The position numbers and the translations under genes were made by a program. A DNA stretch of 64,000 nucleotides. Source: Salinicola halophyticus (GTDB lineage: Bacteria; Pseudomonadota; Gammaproteobacteria; Pseudomonadales; Halomonadaceae). The notes beneath the pieces are model-generated. The model was not told where the DNA came from. It searched no databases and saw only the letters and a program-made list of their open reading frames with translations. Below, piece by piece: positions 17,151-25,307 of this stretch (position 1 is the first letter of the stretch; the number at the start of each line of letters is the position of its first letter). The stretch spans positions 283,413-347,412 of the forward strand of contig NZ_PZJN01000007.1 of NCBI RefSeq assembly GCF_003206695.1, given 5' to 3'.

Positions 17151-17178
17151 AAAACGCCGACCCTGAGGTCGGCGTTTT
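17151..17178. terminator. Bidirectional terminator between recN and fur
   Basis: Perfect 12-bp stem AAAACGCCGACC / GGTCGGCGTTTT around CTGA. The A and T ends give a U run in both directions, as expected between convergent genes. Confidence 0.88.
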
Positions 17179-17198
17179 CGTGATTCTGACGAAAGCGA

Positions 17199-17648
17199 TT
17201 ACTTCTTGACGCCATCCTGACGGGTGGCCTTGGAGCCGCGAGGCCGCACGTAAAGCACCAGGGCGTGCTCGACCAGTTCGTATCCGTGCTCTTCGACGAT
17301 TTCGCGCTGGCGACGCTCGATCTCTTCATCGTAGAACTCGACGATCTCGCCGGACTCCAGATCCACCATGTGATCATGGTGCTCTTCCTGGGACATCTCG
17401 AAGACCGCATGACCACCGTCGAAATTGTGTCGAACGACTAAACCAGCGGCCTCGAACTGGGTCAAAACGCGGTAGACGGTCGCCAACCCGACATCTTCTC
17501 CCGACTCCAGCAGCGCCTTGTAGACGTCCTCGGCACTCATGTGGAGCTCTTCTTCCATCCGAGTCGCTTCGAGGATCTGCAGAATCTTGACGCGCGGTAG
17601 CGTGACCTTCAGGCCTGCTTTACGCAATTCTTGGTTTTCGTCGGCCAT
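17199..17648 (-). CDS. fur: Ferric uptake regulator Fur
   Basis: 149 aa. N-terminal winged helix (residues about 10-80: RKAGLKVTLPRVKIL, then DVGLATVYRVLTQFEAAGLV) and a C-terminal dimerisation/metal domain with HHDHMVDLESGEIVEF. An Fe2+-dependent repressor of iron-uptake genes. The start at 17648 (MADENQELRKAG) is the family N-terminus; the frame stays open upstream only by chance. The usual second-metal CxxC pair of E. coli Fur is not seen in the C-terminus, which is common in pseudomonad-type Fur. Divergent from bamE. Confidence 0.97.
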   Translation of the reverse strand: MADENQELRKAGLKVTLPRVKILQILEATRMEEELHMSAEDVYKALLESGEDVGLATVYRVLTQFEAAGLVVRHNFDGGHAVFEMSQEEHHDHMVDLESGEIVEFYDEEIERRQREIVEEHGYELVEHALVLYVRPRGSKATRQDGVKK

Positions 17649-17720
17649 GGTCGCTCTTCGCAGTAGCGTCTTGTGTCGGGTATGATCAATCCACGCAACG
17701 ATAGTGAAAGACGGGCCCAA

Positions 17721-18143
17721 ATGCAAAATCTGATCAGAACCACCGTACTCCTCCTCGCAGCCTCCCTCATCACCGGCTGCAGCTACTTCGGCGTCTATAA
17801 AAGGGATATCCCCCAAGGCAATCTCATCACCCAGGACATGGTCTCTCAGCTTCATCCCGGCATGAGCCGCGAACAGGTCGCCTACATCATGGGGACCCCG
17901 CTGATGGAAGCGCCGTTCTCGTCCGACCAGTGGGACTACGTCTTCTATCTCGACGAAGCTTACGGCGATACGGTCGAGAAACGCATGACGCTGACCTTCC
18001 AGAACGACCAGCTGACCGATATCGCCAAATCCGGCGACATGGACTCTGACGTCGAGCTGAACCAGGACAGCGGTCCCGGACCCGCGGTAGAAGGTGCCGG
18101 CGAGAGCGCGCCGACGCCTCGGATCGGGCCTAGTGCCATCTAA
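17721..18143 (+). CDS. bamE: Outer membrane assembly lipoprotein BamE/OmlA
   Basis: 140 aa. Signal peptide with lipobox LITGC (Cys at about 19), then the SmpA/OmlA domain: GNLITQDMVSQLHPGMSREQVAYIMGTP, YVFYLD. BamE stabilises the BamABCD outer-membrane protein insertion complex. The start is chosen at 17721 because the signal peptide begins there; 16 more codons upstream are open but give no sensible N-terminus. The C-terminal about 40 residues are acidic and poorly conserved. The fur-bamE divergent pair matches Pseudomonas. Confidence 0.95.
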   Translation: MQNLIRTTVLLLAASLITGCSYFGVYKRDIPQGNLITQDMVSQLHPGMSREQVAYIMGTPLMEAPFSSDQWDYVFYLDEAYGDTVEKRMTLTFQNDQLTDIAKSGDMDSDVELNQDSGPGPAVEGAGESAPTPRIGPSAI

Positions 18144-18204
18144 TCTGGCCGGATGGCGCCTGGTGTCGTGAATGGGCATTCATGGCGGGGACACCGTCAT
18201 GATC

Positions 18205-18238
18205 CGGGCGGTCAACGCGATGAGGCGTTGGCCGCCCG
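18205..18238. terminator. Hairpin at the convergent bamE/rnfH ends
   Basis: 14-bp stem with one G-U pair (18205-18218 with 18225-18238) and a 6-nt loop. It overlaps the last codons of rnfH. Neither side carries a T tract, so termination is plausible but not assured. Confidence 0.4.
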
Positions 18239-18520
18239 TTCACGTCGGGCCTGCTTGGGATCTATCTCCAGCGGCCGGTAGACCTCGATGCGCTCTCCCT
18301 CTGCGGGCAGATACATCTCCGGCTCGCGCAGGCGTTCACCGAAAACGCCTAATGGCGCCTGAGCGAAGTCGAGATTCGCCCATGCCGGATACCGCCCTGG
18401 CAGATCCGCCAGCATGACGGCCTGGCGAGCATTCATCCCGGGTTCGAGCGAGACGCGAACGATGACCTGATGCGCCGGCGTCGCGAACGCAATTTCGACA
18501 TCGGCCACAAGATCGGGCAT
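18212..18520 (-). CDS. rnfH: RnfH family ubiquitin-like protein
   Basis: 102 aa, beta-grasp fold protein of the RnfH/UPF0125 family (VEIAFATPAHQVIVRVSLEP, then GVFGERL and the ending EGERIEVYRPLEIDPKQARR). Its molecular role is unclear; in most gammaproteobacteria it follows ratA. The start at 18520 is the family start and lies 13 bp after ratA, so the two are surely co-transcribed. Confidence 0.93.
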   Translation of the reverse strand: MPDLVADVEIAFATPAHQVIVRVSLEPGMNARQAVMLADLPGRYPAWANLDFAQAPLGVFGERLREPEMYLPAEGERIEVYRPLEIDPKQARRERAANASSR

Positions 18521-18533
18521 ATAGATGTCCCCT

Positions 18534-18968
18534 CTAACGCCCGTAGACCTGATCGGCCCGACGCGTGAACGCATCGACCAGTTGGCCCGCCACCTGCTGG
18601 AACAGCCTGCCAAACGCCATGCCCAGTAGCCGATTGCTGAATTCGAAGTTCATCTCGAGTTCGATCTTGCAGGCATCCTCCCCCATCGCACGAAAGTGCC
18701 AGCGACCGTCGAGCCGCTTGAACGGGCCATCGACGAGCGAGAGATCGATTCGCTCGGGTCGCTTGAGATCGTTGCGTGTGGTGACGCTCTGCTCGACGCC
18801 GCCTTTGGCTAGCGTCATGCGCCCAATCAGGAAGCTGTCACCACGCTCGAGGACGCTGGCGCGCCGACAGCCGGGCAGAAACTCGGGGTAGCGCTCGAAA
18901 TCATTGACCAGTTCAAACATCTGTTCCGGGGTATGCCGAACGAATGCAGACCGATTCACGCTTGGCAT
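18534..18968 (-). CDS. ratA: RatA family SRPBCC protein (coenzyme Q-binding/ribosome-association toxin family)
   Basis: 144 aa, START/Coq10-like hydrophobic-cavity domain: MPSVNRSAFVRHTPEQMFEL at the start, then FERYPEFLPGC and the C-terminal LLGMAFGRLFQQVAGQLVDAF. E. coli RatA blocks 70S assembly, while related Coq10 proteins bind ubiquinone, so the physiological role is uncertain. ATG 18968 is preceded by GGAG at 6 nt; a GTG 12 bp upstream is less likely. Divergent from smpB, an arrangement conserved across gammaproteobacteria. Confidence 0.93.
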   Translation of the reverse strand: MPSVNRSAFVRHTPEQMFELVNDFERYPEFLPGCRRASVLERGDSFLIGRMTLAKGGVEQSVTTRNDLKRPERIDLSLVDGPFKRLDGRWHFRAMGEDACKIELEMNFEFSNRLLGMAFGRLFQQVAGQLVDAFTRRADQVYGR

Positions 18969-19179
18969 AGGGGTCTCCACTGATTTATCGCCCCGACATG
19001 CGTATCATGGGGCACCGTTTTCGATGGCTTGAATGGTATCACGACTGCCCTCACAACTAGACTTCACATGAGTTGACTCCACACGAACCTTCGTCGGGCA
19101 TCCCTCGCGCGCAGAAGAAAACAGTAACTGCCTGAGCGCGTCGCCCGCGGGCAACCGAATATCGCTGTAAAGAGGTGTC

Positions 19180-19659
19180 ATGGGTAAGAAAAAAGCAAAT
19201 GCGCCAAGCAGCAACACGATCGCCCAGAACAAGAAGGCTCGCTTCGAATACCACATCGACGAGACTTTCGAGGCCGGTCTGGCGTTGGCGGGTTGGGAGG
19301 TCAAGAGCCTGCGCGCGGGCAAGGCCCAGCTGACCGACACCTACATTCTGGTCAAGAATGGCGAGGCGTGGCTGCTGGGAAGCCACATCATGCCGCTCAA
19401 CACGACGAGCACGCATGTGGTGGCGGACCCGACCCGGACGCGGAAACTGCTGATGCATCGCAAGGAGATCGCCAGGATCTTCTCCCGAACGCAGGAGAAA
19501 GGGCACACCTGTGTGCCTCTCAAGCTCTACTGGAAGCAGAATCTGGTCAAGTGCGAACTGGCCCTGGTGCGCGGCAAGCAACTGCACGACAAGCGCGCCA
19601 CCGAGAAGGAACGCGACTGGAATCGCGAGAAAGCCCGTATCGTCAGAGACCATGCGTGA
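19180..19659 (+). CDS. smpB: SsrA-binding protein SmpB
   Basis: 159 aa. Oligonucleotide-binding beta-barrel with [29 protein letters not shown] split around conserved strands, and a C-terminal basic tail ([18 protein letters not shown]). It binds tmRNA and places it in the ribosomal A site during trans-translation. The partner RNA gene ssrA begins 90 bp downstream on the same strand, so both components lie together. Confidence 0.98.
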   Translation: MGKKKANAPSSNTIAQNKKARFEYHIDETFEAGLALAGWEVKSLRAGKAQLTDTYILVKNGEAWLLGSHIMPLNTTSTHVVADPTRTRKLLMHRKEIARIFSRTQEKGHTCVPLKLYWKQNLVKCELALVRGKQLHDKRATEKERDWNREKARIVRDHA

Positions 19660-19730
19660 TCTCCGACGGGTTTCCAAGCGCTAGAAGCTTGAAACGGCAC
19701 TTGATATGGCGTGGACTCGCCGCCATCTGT

Positions 19731-19736
19731 TAGAAT
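19731..19736 (+). promoter_or_regulatory. Likely -10 element of the ssrA promoter
   Basis: TAGAAT (5 of 6 consensus bases) 14 bp before the mature tmRNA 5' end, which leaves a short leader for RNase P removal. No convincing -35 hexamer is visible at 16-18 bp. Confidence 0.4.
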
Positions 19737-19749
19737 GATCGCGTAATAC

Positions 19750-20129
19750 GGGGGCGACATGGCTTCGACGCCGGTGACAATCCCTGAGGTGCATGCCGAG
19801 AGCGTAACGTATCTCGTAAATCCAACGTTGCAAATGAATAGTCGCAAACGACGAAAACTATGCTCAAGGCGCACTGGCAGCGTAAAAACTGCTAGTTGTT
19901 AGTCTGGCCTCAAAGCGATGTGCCCATTCATCGCCGCGAGGATACGAGCTAAAGCTGATGGGACCGCGGATGTCAGCGCTCTCCTGACATTCGTTAAACC
20001 TTAGAGAGATCGCAAGGTGCAATCCTGCCCGCCGGAGTGCACTGCGTTAAATCAAAAGACGGAACTAAGCATGTAGAGCTGATGGGCGAGTGCCGGCGGA
20101 CGGGGGTTCAATTCCCCCCGCCTCCACCA
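19750..20129 (+). ncRNA. ssrA: Transfer-messenger RNA (tmRNA)
   Basis: 380 nt. The 5' end GGGGGCGACATGGCTTCGACG pairs with the 3' acceptor CGCCTCCACCA through 7 bp including one G-U, and the T-arm segment GGTTCAATTCC is present. CCA is encoded. The resume codon is GCA at 19844; the frame to the TAA at 19883 encodes the tag ANDENYAQGALAA (13 residues). With SmpB it rescues stalled ribosomes and marks products for proteolysis. It is one-piece, not permuted. The 3' end is a common integration site, but no integrase or att duplication is visible nearby. Confidence 0.97.
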
Positions 20130-20135
20130 AATATG

Positions 20136-20163
20136 AAAAAGCACCCGATCGGGTGCTTTTTTT
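20136..20163 (+). terminator. Terminator after ssrA
   Basis: AAAAAGCACCC-GATC-GGGTGCTTTTTTT: a stem of 7 G/C-rich pairs extended by A-T pairs and a T7 tail. It can also stop the opposing minus-strand gene at 20228. Confidence 0.9.
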
Positions 20164-20227
20164 GTGTCTGTACCGCGAGCGACTCAAGCCAAGCATGACC
20201 TTCGCGCGATGGCCTCTAATCGCTGTC

Positions 20228-20419
20228 TCAGGCCACCGCAGCCATGGCAGATTTTCGATGCTGGGCGGACATGACCCGCTCCAGGTCGTTGCCCTTGCAC
20301 TTGAAGGCGGAACAATCGGCGCAGCGAATGTCCTCGGAGGCCTCGCTCAGTGTCGGCAGCAGGAATCGCCCGCCACCGCAGACGTTGCAACGTAGATCCA
20401 GCGTGACTTTCAGCATCAT
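20228..20419 (-). CDS. Small zinc-ribbon-like protein of unknown function
   Basis: 63 aa. The sequence holds two cysteine pairs, CNVC near residue 10 and CADC near residue 34, with a further Cys close behind (SAFKC). This spacing suggests one zinc ribbon. GGAGG lies 5 nt before the ATG at 20419 (a second ATG follows at once). The gene begins 38 bp after the TPR/AlgX-like gene on the same strand, so co-transcription is likely. I do not recognise a characterised family. It may bind nucleic acid or a protein partner. Confidence 0.6.
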   Translation of the reverse strand: MMLKVTLDLRCNVCGGGRFLLPTLSEASEDIRCADCSAFKCKGNDLERVMSAQHRKSAMAAVA

Positions 20420-20457
20420 CTCTTCCTCCACTAACGGCTATGCGCGCAGCGATATCA

Positions 20458-22245
20458 TCAGGTCGATACAGCTTCACTCGGCGCCAGCAGTGCCGTCATG
20501 AAGCTGTGATAAGGCTCGCAGGGCGCGTAACGATTCATCCGCTCCAGCAGCTTGATTCTCTCGGACGCCGATATGCCCCGCAGGGCACCGTCGAGATTGG
20601 CATCATCCAGAGTCTGGAGAATCCGGCCCGGCGTTGCCAGGTAACGCTCGTTGGTCTGCAGAATCACGTAATCTGCGGCCTCGTGATCGACGATCTCCTG
20701 CACATAACTGCCCGGCAGATTGATCACGACGACTCGTTGGAATATGTGCGCGAACAGCAGCGCGAACCCGCCGGCATTCGAGGAAGAGCCGCCGAAGATC
20801 AGCAGCGTGCGGGTATACCGCGGCCGGGAGTTCTCGAAGATCGTGATGTTGCCGGTGCCAGGCAGGTGGTTGGAAAAACGGCAGGCGACCCCGCTTTTCT
20901 CCTGAAAGACGGCGGCGGTCGATAGCGACTTGGCGGGAGGATCGATCTTGGACCCGAGATCGCCGACCAGCTCGCGCTGCTCGAAATCGTAGAGCGAGTC
21001 GAAATCGTCATCGAGGCCGAAGTATCGCATGCAGGCCACGAACGCGAGATAGGCGCCACGCCCGCTCCAATGGGTATCCGTTTGATAGTAACTGTCCGAT
21101 ACGGCCTGCATCGCCGCGACGGGGTTGGCGTAATCGACTTCTGCCTGTTGCAGAATGGCCGACACCTGCTCGGTGGTCGTGATATCGGCCTTCTCGAACG
21201 GATAATATTCCGGCCGGACCTTTTCCTTGGAATTGGCGATCAGGAACAACAGAGAGCGTTGTTGTTGCAGTGGCGCGAGCTCTGCACTGAAACGGTGCCA
21301 CTGATGAGTCTCGTCGTCCGTCAGTAGCCGCTTGCCGGTGAACTGATCGATACTCGCGTTGGTGTCGTTGGCCAGAAAAAGCCACCCTTCACGGCCCTCG
21401 ATGACTTCCATGACCGGGGCCAGAGAAAAGCGCAGGCATTCATAGGCCTTGCCGCCCTCGAGCCTGACGCCGAGCGTCAGACCGCGAGAGAGATCGAAAG
21501 TGTGCTCGAACATCCAGCCCGCTTCCTGATAGGGCGCGCTCGGTTCGACTGCGGTAAGCCCGAGGGTGTCGGTCCCTGCATGAGTCGAGGCGATCAGTTC
21601 CGGCCGCTGATCCTGGCGAGCGTCGACCCAACCGCGGATTCGATAGTGGCGGAATGACTCGAGGTTCGTAATCTGTTTCTGGCCCTCGTCGACCTCCCAG
21701 CGTATCGCGATCGGCGCAGCCAGTTTGTGCGCCGCCAGTTGAAACTTCTTCGCTTTGTGGCTGGCAATGACGTTCTTGAGATCGGCGAGGGTCGTGTTCC
21801 CGGGCTGCTTCTCGAGCGCCAGATTCACCACACGAAGCGCCTCAGCGAACTGTTCGGCCGCCAGCAGGGCACGCGCCTGGCGCAGGTAGATCTGCGGAGG
21901 GAATGGTTCGTCACGATCAATGATCGACTGCCACCTTTCGATGGCCGCCGGCCAGTCCTTTCTCGTCATCGCCGCTTCGGCATACGCGATCCGAAGCTTG
22001 AGCGGCGACTCGGCAGTTTTCTCCAACGCGACGGCCATCGTCATTTCCCGCTTGGCGCTATCACCGGCGCCTTCGTAGGCCTTAATCAATGCCGCGACGA
22101 GTTCAGGACTGTCGACACCCGCCTGAAAGGCCGGCTCCAGCAAGGCGATGGCACCGGCAAAATCCTGCTGTGCCAGTCGATCTTCGGCCTCGACGACCAG
22201 TTCGGGGGCCTGCTCGATGCGCTCGGCAAAAGAAGATGAACTCAT
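20458..22245 (-). CDS. TPR protein with AlgX/AlgJ-like SGNH-hydrolase domain
   Basis: 595 aa. Residues 1-170 are helical TPR-like repeats (LAQQDFAGAIALLEPAF, DWPAAIERW, LLAAEQFAEALRVV). About 180-270 is a beta-rich spacer, and about 285-540 resembles the AlgX/AlgJ O-acetyltransferase-like SGNH domain: REGWLFLANDTNASID, YYPFEKADI, a Asp390-x-His392 pair (TDTHWSGRGAYLAF) and a glycine-serine turn at 485-489 (IFGGSSSN) where family members have GDS. There is no signal peptide, although AlgX/AlgJ act in the periplasm. It may decorate a polysaccharide or protein in the cytoplasm, or be inactive. No polysaccharide genes are nearby. Confidence 0.65.
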   Translation of the reverse strand: MSSSSFAERIEQAPELVVEAEDRLAQQDFAGAIALLEPAFQAGVDSPELVAALIKAYEGAGDSAKREMTMAVALEKTAESPLKLRIAYAEAAMTRKDWPAAIERWQSIIDRDEPFPPQIYLRQARALLAAEQFAEALRVVNLALEKQPGNTTLADLKNVIASHKAKKFQLAAHKLAAPIAIRWEVDEGQKQITNLESFRHYRIRGWVDARQDQRPELIASTHAGTDTLGLTAVEPSAPYQEAGWMFEHTFDLSRGLTLGVRLEGGKAYECLRFSLAPVMEVIEGREGWLFLANDTNASIDQFTGKRLLTDDETHQWHRFSAELAPLQQQRSLLFLIANSKEKVRPEYYPFEKADITTTEQVSAILQQAEVDYANPVAAMQAVSDSYYQTDTHWSGRGAYLAFVACMRYFGLDDDFDSLYDFEQRELVGDLGSKIDPPAKSLSTAAVFQEKSGVACRFSNHLPGTGNITIFENSRPRYTRTLLIFGGSSSNAGGFALLFAHIFQRVVVINLPGSYVQEIVDHEAADYVILQTNERYLATPGRILQTLDDANLDGALRGISASERIKLLERMNRYAPCEPYHSFMTALLAPSEAVST

Positions 22246-22760
22246 GGCAGCCCCTGATTGGTTGGCGGCGGTAGACAGGGAGAGAACGTTGACGGCGGCG
22301 AGGCCGCTGTCAGCCGACCGAACCGGATCGCATCGCGCCGACCTCGATCAATCGCCCTCTCGATTATCAGCCACTATATCCCAGCCGCCAGATGGCTAGA
22401 CATCGCCCGTCGAGCATGAACTTTATCAGCGTCGTGGGGCGAGCAACGTCATCCGCCGCGGATTCATCGGCACGGTCCCGGTATCGCTTGCGGTCATCAG
22501 ATGGCCATCGTGACCGTCACCTTTCGATGGGCGCCGGAGCTCTTCATCCAGCCTTGATTTTCCAACCGATAGTCCCGTTTCCGGGCGAGCAGCGCGACGG
22601 TCTCGTATGTGGAAATCCCGACCAGGCCGGCTAGTCTGACAGGATCGCCATTCGTCTCGGGTTCGGAATTTCTCCCCTGCCAGAAAGTGTTACCCTAACG
22701 ATGGTTAGGCTGGCAACATGCCGTCAAATCGATCCGCTCATAAAACAAGGAGGTTGGAGC
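22246..22760. other. 515-bp divergent intergenic region with a 5'-leader hairpin
   Basis: It separates the minus-strand TPR/AlgX-like gene from the plus-strand channel gene. No gene is supported here. The clearest structure is a nested inverted repeat at 22678-22715: outer arms TGCCAG/CTGGCA, inner arms CCTAAC/GTTAGG around GATG. It lies 45 bp before the channel start and could be an operator or a leader hairpin. The rest shows nothing I can name. Confidence 0.4.
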
Positions 22761-25250
22761 TTGATAGTCCTTCGCCCCGATCGCTGGCTCTGTCGCTGGC
22801 TACTGCTGTTATTACTGGTATTTGCTGCCCCGGTGTTCGCTCAGGACAGCGGCTCCGAAGGGCAAAGTGCCAAGGATGGCCCCGCCTATTCCACCATGGC
22901 GGACCTGCTGGAAAATTCCGAATCGCGTCAGGCCCTGATCGACCAGCTGAGACAGCTGGCCTCGCAACAGGAGTCGGCTGGCGAGACTCAAGGCAGTAGC
23001 GACGCTGAAAGCCGTGATCAGGAGTCGGGCGCAGCCAACGCCGAGGGTAGCCCCGCCACGGAATCGACCGCCACTGGCGACAGCGAAGGAAGCGCCGAAA
23101 CACCGGTCTCGTTTCCTCGTCGGATGGCGCAGGCCACCAGTCACATCGCGGGCGATATCGGTGGACAGTTCACCAGCATCGTCGCCATGGTCGGTGGCTT
23201 CTTCGGTAGCGGCGATGCCGCGGCCAGCAGTGGGCCTTCGTTCAGCATGAGCGACTTCGTCAGCGCCGCGATCGACCTCGCGCTGGTGATCATCGCCACG
23301 GTCGCGGCGTTCTTGATCCTGCGCCGGATCGCCAGCCCGCTATTCTCCAAATTCAGCCACTGGGCGCTGCAGGGCGAAGGACGTAGTCATTTGCTGCGAG
23401 TGATCCTGTCAGTGCTGGTGGCGGCCATCGTCGACATCATCGTCGTCGTGCTGGCCTACGTGGCCGGCAATCTGGTCGCGACGTTCCTGGTCGGCGAAAG
23501 CGGCAATCTCGATACTCGCCTGTCGTTGTTCCTCAACGCGTTCCTGCTGATCGAGCTCTTCAAATGCGCACTGCGCGTACTCTTCTCCTCGCGTCACGAA
23601 GGGCTACGTCTGGTATCGATCGAGGCCGCTCAGGCACGCTACTGCAACCGATTCCTGGCGACGCTGGCGGGCTTCGTCGGCTACGGCATGCTGGTGGTGG
23701 TTCCGATCCTCAATACCACGCTGTCGCCGGCCTTCGGCAAGGCCGTTGGTGTGCTGATCATGCTCATTGCTCTGGTCTGGTCGGTCATCGTCATCCTGAA
23801 AAATCGCGCCGGCGTGCGTGACATGATCATGACCAAGGCCGAGGCGGCGCAGATGTCGGCGTCTCGCGTGGCGCTTCGTCTGCTGGCGCGCATCTGGCAT
23901 GTCATTGCCCTGCTCTACGCCGTCATGGTGTTTGCCGTCACGTTGCTGCATCCCGAGACGGCACTGCCATTCGTGCTGCTGGCAACGCTCAAGACCATTA
24001 TCTACATCGGCATCGGCATGCTCGTTTCCGGCATCCTGACTCAGCTGATCGGGCGTCGCATCAACCTTTCCGACGAGCTTCGTCAGCGTCTGCCGATGCT
24101 GGAGTCGCGGCTCAACTCCTACATCCCGACGCTGCTCAAGATCATCCGCGCGATCATCCTTATCGCCGTGGTGATGTACACCCTGGATGCCTGGGGCGTA
24201 TTTGATCTTGCTGCCTGGTACGTCAGCGATGCCGGTTCACACACCATCGCGACGGTGGTCCAGGTTCTGCTGATTCTGATAGTGGCCGCGATCGTATGGG
24301 TGGGCCTGGCCAGCCTGATCGAGAATTTCCTCAATCCGGATACCGGCGGCGGCGCGCCCACCGCACGCGCGCAGACGCTGATGAGCCTGTTCCGCAACGC
24401 GCTGGCGATCACTCTGATCATCATGACGGTGATGATCATTCTGTCCCAGATCGGCATCAATATCGGGCCGCTGATCGCCGGCGCCGGCGTACTGGGCCTG
24501 GCCATCGGTTTCGGTGCGCAGAAGCTGGTGCAGGATGTCATCACGGGGGTATTCATCCAGCTGGAAAATGCGATGAATACCGGCGATGTCGTCACGGCCG
24601 GCGGCATCACCGGCACGGCCGAACGCGTCAGCATTCGCTCGGTGGCCATCCGCGATCTCGCTGGCACCTACCACATCGTGCCCTTCTCGTCGGTTGATAC
24701 CGTTTCCAACTTCATGCGTGAGTTCGGCAACCACGTGGGCGAATACGGCATCGCCTATCGCGAGAACATCGATTACGCCATCGAACAGTTGCAGGCCGCT
24801 TTCGATGATCTCCAGGCTAGCGAAGAGCATGGGCACAAACTGCTGGCGCCGATGACGGTAGCCGGGGTCGTCGCCCTCGCCGACAGCTCGGTCAACATTC
24901 GCGTGGTGATCAAGACCACCCCGGGCGATCAGTGGGGCGTCGGGCGAGCGTTCAATCGGCTGGTCAAGCTCTACTTCGACAAGGCCGGTATCGAGATTCC
25001 GTTCCCGCATACCACGCTCTACTTCGGCCAGGATCGCACCGGCTCGGCGGCGCCCGCCAATCTGCGCATTATGCAGGAGGACTTCACGATCGACGGCAGT
25101 CCCGCCGGTCAGCCGAAGGCGCATCAAACCGACGCGCCGAACGCGATCGAGGGCGAAAGCCGTTCGACGACCGAATCCCGTGCGCAAGACGAGACGCATC
25201 GCAAGCCGAATCACGATGACGTCGACGGCGATAACGGCGACGAGCGTTAA
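22761..25250 (+). CDS. Mechanosensitive ion channel, YbiO-type (MscS superfamily)
   Basis: 829 aa from a TTG start. AAGGAGG lies 7 nt upstream of the TTG at 22761, and the product then begins with a clean signal peptide (RWLLLLLLVFAAPVFA); the upstream ATG at 22701 would bury it. A low-complexity periplasmic segment follows (residues about 28-120), then about ten membrane helices, then the MscS pore helix and beta domain (GAGVLGLAIGFGAQKLVQD, GVFIQLENAMNTGDVV, VSIRSVAIRDLAGTYHIVPFSS). This layout and sequence are those of E. coli YbiO, a moderate-conductance osmotic release valve. The C-terminal tail is charged and disordered. Confidence 0.88.
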   Translation: MIVLRPDRWLCRWLLLLLLVFAAPVFAQDSGSEGQSAKDGPAYSTMADLLENSESRQALIDQLRQLASQQESAGETQGSSDAESRDQESGAANAEGSPATESTATGDSEGSAETPVSFPRRMAQATSHIAGDIGGQFTSIVAMVGGFFGSGDAAASSGPSFSMSDFVSAAIDLALVIIATVAAFLILRRIASPLFSKFSHWALQGEGRSHLLRVILSVLVAAIVDIIVVVLAYVAGNLVATFLVGESGNLDTRLSLFLNAFLLIELFKCALRVLFSSRHEGLRLVSIEAAQARYCNRFLATLAGFVGYGMLVVVPILNTTLSPAFGKAVGVLIMLIALVWSVIVILKNRAGVRDMIMTKAEAAQMSASRVALRLLARIWHVIALLYAVMVFAVTLLHPETALPFVLLATLKTIIYIGIGMLVSGILTQLIGRRINLSDELRQRLPMLESRLNSYIPTLLKIIRAIILIAVVMYTLDAWGVFDLAAWYVSDAGSHTIATVVQVLLILIVAAIVWVGLASLIENFLNPDTGGGAPTARAQTLMSLFRNALAITLIIMTVMIILSQIGINIGPLIAGAGVLGLAIGFGAQKLVQDVITGVFIQLENAMNTGDVVTAGGITGTAERVSIRSVAIRDLAGTYHIVPFSSVDTVSNFMREFGNHVGEYGIAYRENIDYAIEQLQAAFDDLQASEEHGHKLLAPMTVAGVVALADSSVNIRVVIKTTPGDQWGVGRAFNRLVKLYFDKAGIEIPFPHTTLYFGQDRTGSAAPANLRIMQEDFTIDGSPAGQPKAHQTDAPNAIEGESRSTTESRAQDETHRKPNHDDVDGDNGDER

Positions 25251-25284
25251 GCCGAAAACACGATCATCAGATCCAAGCTAAACA

Positions 25285-25307
25285 GGCCGCCTACGGGCGG
25301 CCTTTTT
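25285..25307 (+). terminator. Terminator of the mechanosensitive channel gene
   Basis: GGCCGCC-TACG-GGCGGCC followed by T5 (25303-25307). It overlaps the last codons of the convergent kinase gene, which ends at 25291. Confidence 0.85.

Noticed and set aside
20090..20135. Integration site at the ssrA 3' end
   Set aside because: No integrase, no repeated copy of the ssrA end within the window, and the downstream terminator is intact.
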